Source of the DNA: Hyphomicrobiales bacterium
GTDB lineage: Bacteria > Pseudomonadota > Alphaproteobacteria > Rhizobiales > JAJFHC01
Length of the DNA stretch: 40,315 bases
Assembly (NCBI GenBank): GCA_021775835.1
Contig: JAJFHC010000213.1
Span: 1-40,315 of the forward strand
Reading direction: 5' to 3'
Below are positions 33,825 through 40,315 of this stretch, piece after piece. The stretch's first letter is position 1; every line of letters begins with the position of its first letter. Both the position numbers and the translations under genes were made by a program. The notes under the pieces were generated by a model. It did no database searches, was not told where the DNA came from, and saw only the letters and a program-made list of their open reading frames with translations.

Positions 33825-34922
33825 CTATTTTTGTAGAAACTGGGTCCAGACATCCTGCATCTTGGCATCGAGATCGGCATTCGGCACCGGGTAGAGTTGT
33901 GACCGGGAAAGATAGTCCTTCTGGTCGTCCCAGCGCAGCGCCGTTTTCTGTTGGTCGGTCAGGTTGGCGCCGGCCTTGGCGTTTGCGGGCATCGCCCAGT
34001 AGCACGATGACGTGGCCAGCCGTGCCTGGCCCTCAGGGCTCAGGATATACTGAACGAACTTGACGGCGAGATCCTTCTTCTTGGAAGTTTCGAAGACACC
34101 GATCGATTGTGACCAGCGCACGCCGCCCTGCTTCGGCAACACCCAGTCCAGTTCGGGCTTCTCGGCGGTCAAGCCGGCCGTCACCCATTCACCGCCACCG
34201 ACCAAAATGTCGACCTCACCGGTTGCAATCGCCGTCTGGCTGGATACCACTTCGCCGACCTGCTTGGACACGGCCTTCATTTTGAACAGTGCGTCCTTGA
34301 TCGCCGGGAGATCGGCTTCGGTGAGGTCGGCCGTCTTCTTGCCAAGTCCCATGGCGACCATGCCGATGACGGGCAGATAGTAGTCGTAGATTGCGATCTT
34401 GCCCTTGTATTTGTCGCTCCAGATAATTGACATGTCCTGCATGTCCGCTGGGTCGACCTTCTCTTTGTTGTACGAGATCGTGTTGTAACCGAACTTTTCG
34501 GAAATCGCGTAGGTCTTGCCGTCCTTCACATGGTTCCCCGCCATGACCAGTTCGGGAAAAAGGTCCGATGTGGGCATCTTGTCTGCGGGAAGCGGGGCAA
34601 GGAGTCCGGCGTCGACCACTCTTGGTACGTCAACACCGTCGACCACGAAGACATCCCAGTCGCCCGGCTGTGACTGCTCAATGATCGACAGGGCGGTGCC
34701 GGTTCCCTCATAGTCCTTGAGATTCACCTTTACATTGTTGGCATCCTCGAACGGCTTGATCAGGGCCGGGTCGGTGTGGTCACACCAGACCAGTGCGTTC
34801 AGCGTGTCGGCGGCGTTGGCTGCCGGTGGCTTGCCGAAAGCCGCCAGGGCGCCGATCGCCGCCATGGTCAGCAAAACCCTGCGCCGGGAGAGCCGGCTTT
34901 GGTTTCTGGTGTGTTTCAACAT
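33825..34922 (-). CDS. Periplasmic substrate-binding protein, PotD/spermidine-putrescine family
   Basis: A 365-residue extracellular solute-binding protein. A twin-arginine-type signal is visible (SRRRVLLTMAAIGALAAFG, then AANA before the mature ADTLNALVW). The mature fold is PotD/PotF-like: LNALVWCDHTDPALIKPFEDANNVKVNLKDYEG near the start, and FVQYILSPEGQARLA with CYWAMPANAKA near the end. The ligand is probably a polyamine or similar cationic compound, but the ligand-pocket residues cannot be assigned reliably. GGAGG is 7 bases upstream of the ATG. It is the first gene of a six-gene operon divergent from the TetR gene. Confidence 0.92.
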   Translation of the reverse strand: MLKHTRNQSRLSRRRVLLTMAAIGALAAFGKPPAANAADTLNALVWCDHTDPALIKPFEDANNVKVNLKDYEGTGTALSIIEQSQPGDWDVFVVDGVDVPRVVDAGLLAPLPADKMPTSDLFPELVMAGNHVKDGKTYAISEKFGYNTISYNKEKVDPADMQDMSIIWSDKYKGKIAIYDYYLPVIGMVAMGLGKKTADLTEADLPAIKDALFKMKAVSKQVGEVVSSQTAIATGEVDILVGGGEWVTAGLTAEKPELDWVLPKQGGVRWSQSIGVFETSKKKDLAVKFVQYILSPEGQARLATSSCYWAMPANAKAGANLTDQQKTALRWDDQKDYLSRSQLYPVPNADLDAKMQDVWTQFLQK

Positions 34923-35013
34923 GTCTTCCTCCCATGTGGATTTCTTGTTCTAAGCCTACAATAAACAGGTCTCGAGTGAACAACGTTCGCCCGGCTATCA
35001 ATGTGGATGTCAA

Positions 35014-35052
35014 AAAAATGAACTCATTCAATATTTGAGTCAATTCATTTTT
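35014..35052. promoter_or_regulatory. Long imperfect dyad, probable TetR operator between divergent genes
   Basis: A 39-base dyad has outer arms AAAAATGAA / TTCATTTTT (9 of 9 paired) and inner arms TCAA / TTGA around a 3-base centre. The four base pairs between them alternate match and mismatch. On the minus strand a TTGACA box (35013-35008) abuts it. On the plus strand it ends 16 bases before the TetR ATG. Binding here would control both the transporter operon and the regulator itself. Confidence 0.6.
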
Positions 35053-35068
35053 CGTGCATATTTGGCCC

Positions 35069-35683
35069 ATGAGTGGCCTTCGAGCAAAACAGAAAGCGGA
35101 TCGCAACAGACGTATCATAGCAGCGGCGACCGAACTGTTTCGGGAAGAAGGGTATGGTCGCACGAAGCTTGAAACGATTGCGGCACGCGCGGAAGTGTCG
35201 GTCGGCACGGTCTACAATTATTACGAGAACAAGGGCGATCTGCTGGTGGCGATCGTATCGCTGGAGGTGAACGAGGTTCTGAATGCGGGCACTCGGGTGA
35301 TCACCTCACCACCAGCAGATGTGCACAGGGCGATCAAGCAGTTGATGTGGATCTATCTCGATCATTCGCTGGTCTACCTGAACAAGGACATGTGGCGCGA
35401 GGCCATGGCGATTACCACGCGGCGTCCGGAAACCGAATTTGGCAAGGCCTATATCGCTCTCGATCAAAGGTTGATGGCCCAGATCTGCGATCTGATAATC
35501 CGGCTTCGCCGTGACGGTTTGATCAGGATCGAAGTTGACCCGAACTCCGTGGGCGAGATGCTTTTCAACAATATGAACATGATGTTTACCGTCTTCGTGC
35601 GCGACGAAAACATGCATCTGGAAGCGCTGAAATCGGCTATCGAACGGCAGAATCGAACCTTGACAGACGCCATCGGGTTTTAG
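35069..35683 (+). CDS. TetR family transcriptional regulator
   Basis: A 204-residue repressor-type protein. The N-terminal helix-turn-helix is clear: RNRRIIAAATELFREEGYGRTKLETIAARAEVSVGTVYNYYENKGDLLVAIV (residues about 10-61). The C-terminal ligand domain is all-helical and unremarkable. ATG 35069 is preferred over a GTG at 35054, which would lie nearly on the operator. It is divergent from the polyamine-type transporter operon across a strong dyad and very likely represses it until a transported compound or its product binds. Confidence 0.9.
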   Translation: MSGLRAKQKADRNRRIIAAATELFREEGYGRTKLETIAARAEVSVGTVYNYYENKGDLLVAIVSLEVNEVLNAGTRVITSPPADVHRAIKQLMWIYLDHSLVYLNKDMWREAMAITTRRPETEFGKAYIALDQRLMAQICDLIIRLRRDGLIRIEVDPNSVGEMLFNNMNMMFTVFVRDENMHLEALKSAIERQNRTLTDAIGF

Positions 35684-35738
35684 CCGGCACAACACCAGCC
35701 GTTGTCATTGGTCCTGATGCCCGGCAAAGGGCAAAACT

Positions 35739-35767
35739 CTTGAACACAGCGATCAAACGTCCCATAT
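35739..35767 (+). promoter_or_regulatory. Sigma-32 (RpoH) heat-shock promoter of hsp20
   Basis: CTTGAA (35739-35744), a 16-base spacer and CCCATAT (35761-35767) match the RpoH consensus (CTTGAA, 13-17 bases, CCCATnT). The hsp20 ATG is 98 bases downstream. Confidence 0.75.
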
Positions 35768-35812
35768 TCAGTTTATTGATTTTCTCGGTGCCGCATTCGG
35801 GCCGGGACAGGT

Positions 35813-35864
35813 GGGACGCGGTTCAGACCTCGTCCCTTAGCCGCTTGAGACAAGGGCCGGAAAA
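35813..35864 (+). ncRNA. Candidate ROSE-like RNA thermometer in the hsp20 leader
   Basis: Two hairpins precede the ATG. The first is GGGACG/CGTCCC (35813-35818 / 35831-35836) with an inner GGT/ACC. The second pairs GCC-(G)-CTTG (35840-35847) with CAAGGGC (35851-35857) around an AGA loop, leaving G35843 bulged. It buries the likely Shine-Dalgarno AAGGG (35852-35856), 8 bases before the ATG. A bulged G facing the SD, within a pyrimidine-GCU word (CCGCU), is the hallmark of ROSE elements that control small heat-shock genes in alphaproteobacteria. The fold was drawn by hand. Confidence 0.5.
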
Positions 35865-36296
35865 ATGTCACGTGTTTCTCACTTCAACAGTCCGTTTTTG
35901 CTTGGATTCGATGAACTGGAACGTTTGCTCGACCGTGCAACCAAGACGTCGGGAGACGGATACCCACCTTACAATATCGAACGTTTGAACTGTGACGGCG
36001 ATGCCGGTGAGATGTTGCAGATCACCTTGGCAGTTGCCGGATTTTCAGAAGACGAATTGGACATTTCGGTAGAAGAAAACCAATTGTTCATTCGCGGCAG
36101 GCAGAATGACGATGGTGAACGCAGCTTTCTCCACCGGGGGATAGCCGCACGTCAGTTCCAGCGCGCGTTTGTGCTGGCCGACGGCATGGAAGTCAAGGAC
36201 GCCCAACTCGGCAACGGGTTGTTGTCTATCCGCCTGTTCCGTCCTGAACCCGAACGGATCGTGCGGAAAATCGGCATCACGGTCACCGACGGCTGA
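35865..36296 (+). CDS. Hsp20/alpha-crystallin small heat-shock protein (IbpA-like)
   Basis: A 143-residue ATP-independent chaperone that holds unfolding proteins. After a short N-terminus (FLLGFDELERLLDRA) comes the alpha-crystallin domain from about residue 35: YNIERLNCDGDAGEMLQITLAVAGFSEDELDISVEENQLFIRG. It ends with the conserved LGNGLLSIRLFRPEPE. The C-terminal VRKIGI holds an I-x-I-like anchor. It is preceded by a sigma-32 promoter and a possible RNA thermometer and followed by a DUF1150 gene, the usual alphaproteobacterial pair. Confidence 0.95.
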   Translation: MSRVSHFNSPFLLGFDELERLLDRATKTSGDGYPPYNIERLNCDGDAGEMLQITLAVAGFSEDELDISVEENQLFIRGRQNDDGERSFLHRGIAARQFQRAFVLADGMEVKDAQLGNGLLSIRLFRPEPERIVRKIGITVTDG

Positions 36297-36366
36297 CATT
36301 GTCCAAAAGAACTGGGCAGGTCGGGCGCCGAAGCCCGGGAAGCGGGGCAACAGGAGAAGAGAAACC

Positions 36367-36630
36367 ATGAACGACTTCAAGTTTGACGAAGAAACCGACC
36401 TGACACAAATCGAATTCGCGCACCTGGGCGGGGGCGAAGTAGCCTATGTCCGTGAGTTAGGTGAAGAACAGGTCATTCAGGTTATCGAAAATGTGCCGGA
36501 CCTGCCCGAAAATGCCAGGCTCTACGGGCTTTATGCAGCGGACGGCACCTGCATGGTCATCACAGACAGCAAGGATGCGGCCCACGCCAATGCGCTGGAA
36601 CAGGACCTGAAGCCCGTTAGTGTCCATTGA
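36367..36630 (+). CDS. DUF1150 family protein
   Basis: An 87-residue small protein of unknown function beginning MNDFKFDEETDLTQIEFAHLGGGEVAYVREL, with DLPENARLYGLYAADGTCMVITDSKDAA in the second half, the DUF1150 pattern. GGAGAAGAG lies about 7 bases before the ATG. It follows hsp20 by 70 bases, and in alphaproteobacteria DUF1150 is typically found just there, so it is probably part of the heat-shock response. The frame is open upstream into the hsp20 gene but that part is not coding. Confidence 0.9.
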   Translation: MNDFKFDEETDLTQIEFAHLGGGEVAYVRELGEEQVIQVIENVPDLPENARLYGLYAADGTCMVITDSKDAAHANALEQDLKPVSVH

Positions 36631-36795
36631 GACAACAACTAATTCTCTTGGTGTTAATTCACGGTCTTTCTCGAGTCTGACCCGAGGATCAACGGGCATT
36701 CTTCACGGTGTGAGGCCGGAGATACGTGCATCAAGTGCGCGCATGACAGTGGAGTTGTAGTTCCAGTGTTGTGAAACGGTAACTTCCGACTCGAT

Positions 36796-36822
36796 TCTTG
36801 CCCGGGTTTTGCGTCGGCAAGA
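36796..36822. repeat. Inverted repeat downstream of ptsN and DUF1150
   Basis: TCTTGCC (36796-36802) / GGCAAGA (36816-36822) is a perfect 7-base inverted repeat with a 13-base loop. It lies 27 bases past the ptsN stop, between the convergent DUF1150 and ptsN genes. It may act as a weak terminator, but no T-run follows on either strand. The rest of the 219-base gap shows nothing. Confidence 0.35.
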
Positions 36823-36849
36823 GTGACGTCGGAGATCAGACACCGGGCG

Positions 36850-37314
36850 CTATGCTGCGTGCGATGCCGCCGGTTCGGTGAGAATGGCGTAAAGCGCTGA
36901 GGATTCGGTTGAACCGCGCAGCTTTTCAATGACGCCGGGGTCACGCAGCAGACGCGAAATACGGGCAAGGGCCTTCAGATGATCTGCGCCGGCGGATTCG
37001 GGCGCCAACAGCAGAAACACCAGGTCGACCCGCTGATCGTCCATCGCATCAAAGTCGATTGGCGTTTCCAGGCGGGCAAAAATTCCATAAAGACGGTCGA
37101 GTTGGGCAATCTTGCCGTGGGGAATGGCGATCCCCTGTCCGACTCCGGTCGACCCCAGGCGTTCACGTTGCAGCAGTGTCGCAAAAACGTCCCGGGCGGG
37201 AACGCCGGTCAGCTTGGCTGCCATCTGGGAAAGTTCCTGAAGCGCCTGTTTCTTGCTACCCGCTTTTAGATTGGCAACAACACTGTTTGTGCCGATCAGG
37301 TCAGAAAGCTGCAT
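36850..37314 (-). CDS. ptsN: PTS IIA-like nitrogen-regulatory protein PtsN
   Basis: A 154-residue EIIA-Ntr domain that receives phosphate from NPr and regulates potassium, nitrogen and other processes; it does not transport sugar. The phosphorylated histidine is H66 in GVGQGIAIPHGK. LGSTGVG, VDLVFLLLAPE and HLKALARISRLLRD are family features. It follows hpf by 48 bases in the conserved rpoN-hpf-ptsN order. Confidence 0.95.
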   Translation of the reverse strand: MQLSDLIGTNSVVANLKAGSKKQALQELSQMAAKLTGVPARDVFATLLQRERLGSTGVGQGIAIPHGKIAQLDRLYGIFARLETPIDFDAMDDQRVDLVFLLLAPESAGADHLKALARISRLLRDPGVIEKLRGSTESSALYAILTEPAASHAA

Positions 37315-37362
37315 CTTGGTGTCCTTATGCTATCGATCGTGGATGCCGGGTCGGCGACACAC

Positions 37363-37941
37363 TCAGGTGTCGCGCGCTACGCCAGGGTCAATCCAGCCGA
37401 AATTGCCATCGTCACGGCGATAGACCACATTCAGTCCGCCGTGGCTGGCATTCTTGAAAATCAGGAAGGGGGCCTCGGATACGTCCATCTGCATGACGGC
37501 GTCTCCTACTGTGAGCTCGTCCACCCTGGTCGTGTTTTCCGCAATGATTGCGGGGTTGAGGTCTTCGGATTCCGGCTCTTCTTCATCGCTAGTTGCAATA
37601 ACAAAGCTTGGCGCATCAAGCCCATTGAGCTTGTTGTTGTGCCGGCCGTGATAGTCCTTGAGACGGCGTTTGTAGCGACGCAGCCGCTTTTCGAGTCTTT
37701 CCGCCGCCATGTCGAAGCTCGCATAGGCGTCACTCGACTGTCCTTTGGATTGCAGCATAATGCCGGAACTGAGATGAACAACGCATTCCACCCGGAAATC
37801 GCTGCCCTCACGCATGACAGTGACATGGCCTTCGGCTGTACCGTCGAAATACTTGGTGACGTTGAGTTCCAGACGTTGCGTGATATGTGCCCGCAGGGCA
37901 TCGCCCACATCTACACTCTTGCCAGATATTTGTACTTGCAT
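37363..37941 (-). CDS. hpf: Ribosome hibernation promoting factor, long form
   Basis: A 192-residue protein that dimerises 70S ribosomes in stationary phase. The N-terminal S30AE domain (MQVQISGKSVDVGDALRAHITQRLELNVTKYFDG) and an Arg-rich ERLEKRLRRYKRRLKDYH helix are followed by a linker. The C-terminal dimerisation domain ends with MDVSEAPFLIFKNASHGGLNVVYRRDDGNFGWIDP. This is the long form usual in alphaproteobacteria. ATG 37941 is chosen because the conserved domain begins there; a TTG at 37974 is also in frame. Confidence 0.94.
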   Translation of the reverse strand: MQVQISGKSVDVGDALRAHITQRLELNVTKYFDGTAEGHVTVMREGSDFRVECVVHLSSGIMLQSKGQSSDAYASFDMAAERLEKRLRRYKRRLKDYHGRHNNKLNGLDAPSFVIATSDEEEPESEDLNPAIIAENTTRVDELTVGDAVMQMDVSEAPFLIFKNASHGGLNVVYRRDDGNFGWIDPGVARDT

Positions 37942-38368
37942 TGCCGGTTCCAGCCTTGTCCCGTTAGGTTCCAAGGGCTCAGTTAAAAGAATTTCAGTGC
38001 TCTGCTTTGGCTCTGTTTTGCAATCCCCGGTGCAGTATTCCGCCTCTGCCCGGTTTGCCAGTGATCCAGCTTGTCAAATCAATGCCAGGCTAAATGTCAG
38101 CATCAGTGTCTGACCTTGCCAGCTTCAATGTGCGGCGAACCTAGTGTCGGTTATTACGGAAGTCAACTCCTGCGTTACACCTTGATGAAATCTTGGAAAA
38201 TGCACCGAATCACCGATAAAATTACAACGATTCCAGGTTCATTGCCACGATTTCGTGCAGTCTTTGGAGCAAGATCTTCTCCACAGCAGATCGGTCACCG
38301 GGCCTAACAATCTGAATTAGATCAATTTATCGATTGTGCGATGAGTTCGCCCCGAAGCATGTGCGCAT
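37942..38368. other. Intergenic region between rpoN and hpf
   Basis: 427 bases without a supportable gene, AT-richer than the flanking coding DNA. The best promoter toward hpf is TTGACT (38166-38161) and TAGGTT (38143-38138) on the minus strand with a 17-base spacer, about 200 bases before the hpf ATG. This leaves a long leader. hpf-ptsN can therefore be expressed separately from rpoN. No clear terminator follows the rpoN stop. Confidence 0.5.
38138..38166 (-). promoter_or_regulatory. Candidate sigma-70 promoter for hpf-ptsN
   Basis: TTGACT, 17 bases, TAGGTT on the minus strand. The -35 is 5/6 and the -10 is 3/6 to consensus. It is the best pair in the rpoN-hpf gap. Confidence 0.35.
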
Positions 38369-39949
38369 CTAGAGAGCAGAGCGTTTTTCGCGGCGGCGCT
38401 GAACCGACGAGGGGATATGCATGGCTTCGCGATATTTTGCCACAGTTCGACGGGCAATATCGACACCGGCGTCTCTGAGCAGATCCACGATTTTGTCGTC
38501 GGACAGAATGGCAGAGGCGGATTCTGAGTCGATCAGTTCCTTGATGCGATATCTGACAGCCTCTGCTGAATGGGAATCGCCGCCCGCAGACGACGCGATG
38601 GCCGAGGTAAAAAAATACTTGAGTTCAAAGACGCCCCGTGGCGTTGCCATGTACTTGTTTGATGTCACCCGGCTGACAGTCGACTCGTGCATTGAAATGG
38701 CGTCCGCGACGGTCTTGAGATTGAGAGGCCGCAAATGCTGCACGCCGTAAGCCAGAAACGCATCCTGCTGGCGTACGATTTCCCGCGACACCTTGAGAAT
38801 CGTCCTGGCACGCTGATCCAGGCTCTTGACCAACCAGTTGGCGTTGGCAAAACACTCGGTCAGGTAGGTCTTTTCCTCCGAATTGCGCGCCGTTCTGCTG
38901 ACTGTTGTGTAATACAGGTTGTTGACCAGAACTTTCGGCAATGTATCGCTGTTGAGTTCCACCATCCAACTGCTGTCTGAATTTTCCCTGACTGTAACAT
39001 CGGGCACAACTGTCTGGACAATTGGTGAATCGAAGGCGAGTCCCGGCTTGGGATCGAGCTCGCGGATTTCCTCGATCATCCCGACAAGATCGTCGCGGTC
39101 AACACCGCAAAGTTCCATCAGCGTCGCATGTTCTCGCTTGGCAAGCAGTTCGATATTGTCCAGAAGCATCTGCATTGCCGGGTCGAGACGGTCTTTTTCG
39201 CGAAGCTGAAGCGACAGGCATTCACCAAGGGAACGGGCCATGATACCGGACGGTTCGAATGTCTGCATGACCTGCAGGGTTTCGAGCACGGCGGCCAGCG
39301 TCGCGCCCAGGCGTTCTGCAACCTGTTCGATGTCTCCCGCGATATAGCCGGTGCCGTCCACCAGGTCGATCAAATGCAGCCCGATGATCCGGCGCGCCGG
39401 ATCGGTTATCGCCATGTTCAACTGTTCAGTGAGATGTTCCGCGAGAGTCTGTTCTTCGGAAAGTGTGGACTCCAGGCCAAACTCCTCACCAAGCGGTATC
39501 GGTGAACCAGACTGCAGTGACGTCCAGCCGGAATCTGCCTGACCGGGAATAGCAGCGTGCTGCGCGAGTTCCGAAGCGGTGTCCTCGGAGTAGATGTTGT
39601 CCAGGTCGGTGTCGAGTTGTGTCAGGGATTCGCCAGCAGAACTGTCGGACGCAAAGGTCAGGTCGTTGCGGTCACGCTCCCCGCCATCGGCCTCTGAGCC
39701 GTCGGGCGACTCAACAGTGGCATCTGCCGGTCCTTCGCGGCTGCGATCTTCACGGTTTTGTCCGGAATCCCGCAGGTCGACTTCGTCGCCTTCCGGTTTT
39801 TCGAGAAGTGGATTGCGCTCAAGTTCCGACTCCACATAGGCCGTCAGTTCGATGTTCGACAACTGCAACAGTTTGATCGCCTGTTGCAGTTGCGGTGTCA
39901 TGACCAGGGATTGCCCCTGCCGCAGTTCAAGTCTGGGCGCCAGCACCAT
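38369..39949 (-). CDS. rpoN: RNA polymerase sigma-54 factor
   Basis: A 526-residue alternative sigma factor for nitrogen, motility and other enhancer-dependent genes. Region I is LELRQGQSLVMTPQLQQAIKLLQLSNIEL with the Gln-rich activator-response helix, followed by LERNPLLE. An acidic, poorly conserved region II runs from about residue 55 to 140. The core-binding and HTH domains follow (LKTVADAISMHESTVSRVTSNKYM), then GVFELKYFFTSA and the RpoN box ARRTVAKYREA near the C-terminus. It lies 103 bases after lptB, the standard order. Confidence 0.97.
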   Translation of the reverse strand: MVLAPRLELRQGQSLVMTPQLQQAIKLLQLSNIELTAYVESELERNPLLEKPEGDEVDLRDSGQNREDRSREGPADATVESPDGSEADGGERDRNDLTFASDSSAGESLTQLDTDLDNIYSEDTASELAQHAAIPGQADSGWTSLQSGSPIPLGEEFGLESTLSEEQTLAEHLTEQLNMAITDPARRIIGLHLIDLVDGTGYIAGDIEQVAERLGATLAAVLETLQVMQTFEPSGIMARSLGECLSLQLREKDRLDPAMQMLLDNIELLAKREHATLMELCGVDRDDLVGMIEEIRELDPKPGLAFDSPIVQTVVPDVTVRENSDSSWMVELNSDTLPKVLVNNLYYTTVSRTARNSEEKTYLTECFANANWLVKSLDQRARTILKVSREIVRQQDAFLAYGVQHLRPLNLKTVADAISMHESTVSRVTSNKYMATPRGVFELKYFFTSAIASSAGGDSHSAEAVRYRIKELIDSESASAILSDDKIVDLLRDAGVDIARRTVAKYREAMHIPSSVQRRREKRSAL

Positions 39950-40052
39950 GTGCGTTCATGCCCTCACAGAAATTTGAACCCAGGATCGGATCCAGTGGGA
40001 ACCAGGCCGGTCGGCCGTTGCTGCAGAATGTGTCCTTCGCCGTGGCGCCGAA

Positions 40053-40315
40053 TCACAGACTGAATTTGTCACCAAGGTATAACCTGCGGACCTCCGGATT
40101 GCCCACGATTTCTTGTGGTGATCCCTCCATGAGCACTTGCCCGTCATGGATGATCAGGGCTCGATCGATGAGTTCGAGGGTTTCTCGTACGTTGTGATCC
40201 GTAATAAGCACCCCGATCCCTCGATCAGTAAGATGTCGCACCAGGTCGCGGATATCACCGATTGCAATCGGATCAATCCCGGCGAAGGGTTCGTCGAGGA
40301 GCATGAAGGAAGGTC
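40053..40315 (-). CDS. lptB: LPS export ABC transporter ATP-binding protein LptB (partial, C-terminal)
   Basis: The last 87 codons of an ATPase whose start lies beyond the window. Walker B is [13 protein letters not shown], and the H-loop region is [21 protein letters not shown]. The end [25 protein letters not shown] is close to the LptB C-terminus in other proteobacteria (here MEGSPQEI). LptB drives lipopolysaccharide extraction by LptFG. Its position before rpoN supports LptB over other ABC ATPases. Walker A and the signature are outside the window. Confidence 0.93.
   Translation of the reverse strand, partial: PSFMLLDEPFAGIDPIAIGDIRDLVRHLTDRGIGVLITDHNVRETLELIDRALIIHDGQVLMEGSPQEIVGNPEVRRLYLGDKFSL

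Noticed and set aside
35519..35532. Near FNR box TTGATCAGGATCGA
   Set aside because: It lies inside the TetR coding sequence, has a mismatch in the second half-site, and has no promoter nearby.
38018..38034. Sigma-54-like sequence (CTGCACCGGGGATTGCA on the minus strand) upstream of hpf
   Set aside because: The -24 element reads GC instead of the essential GG at the right distance from the -12 GC, so it does not fit a real RpoN site.

Overview
The window is a moderately GC-rich stretch of chromosome from an alphaproteobacterium. The diagnostic signs are the gene order addB-addA-trxA, the block aroA-cmk-rpsA-(sppA)-ihfB-lapA-pyrF-trpF-trpB-trpA-accD-folC, a TIGR02300 acidic protein divergent from aroA, the Hsp20-DUF1150 pair, and the lptB-rpoN-hpf-ptsN block. 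A Rhodospirillales-like or related marine or soil lineage fits best, but that is inference from gene order. I see no prophage, IS element, CRISPR array or rRNA.

Layout. (1) 1-4368: end of addB, all of addA (AddAB double-strand-break repair nuclease), then trxA with a strong terminator. (2) 4383-8645: an accessory insert on the minus strand. It holds a GlxA/GbdR-type AraC regulator, an MttB-like (non-pyrrolysine) trimethylamine methyltransferase homologue and a phytanoyl-CoA-dioxygenase-family enzyme, which together look like a quaternary-amine catabolic unit. Beyond it is an unrecognised small basic secreted protein with its own promoter. (3) 8872-21607: a long minus-strand housekeeping series from aroA to folC (shikimate, CMP kinase, ribosomal protein S1, SppA protease, IHF beta, LapA, OMP decarboxylase, tryptophan synthesis, acetyl-CoA carboxylase beta, folylpolyglutamate synthase). 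It is interrupted by one unrecognised FG-GAP-like secreted protein. (4) 21753-23413: TIGR02300 protein, tRNA-Ala(GGC), a small minus-strand ORF with a perfect FNR/FixK box and a strong RBS, and a GNAT acetyltransferase. (5) 23633-27916: a tight plus-strand operon of type III polyketide synthase, ICMT-like O-methyltransferase, RND/MMPL exporter and small secreted protein, probably making, methylating and exporting an alkylpyrone or alkylresorcinol lipid. (6) 28150-29736: a membrane-anchored GSDH-like dehydrogenase fused to a cytochrome c domain. (7) 29794-35683: a polyamine-type ABC transporter operon (binding protein, two permeases, ATPase) continuing into a metallo-beta-lactamase-fold hydrolase and a universal stress protein, divergent from a TetR regulator across a long dyad. 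(8) 35739-36630: Hsp20 and DUF1150 genes behind a near-consensus sigma-32 promoter and a leader that can fold into a ROSE-like RNA thermometer. (9) 36850-40315: ptsN, hpf, rpoN and the end of lptB.

The most interesting observations are the type III PKS/methyltransferase/RND operon, the FNR-controlled small ORF beside tRNA-Ala, the possible thermosensor in front of hsp20, and the MttB-like/dioxygenase insert between trxA and folC. Functional assignments rest on motifs and recalled family knowledge only; no database search was run.
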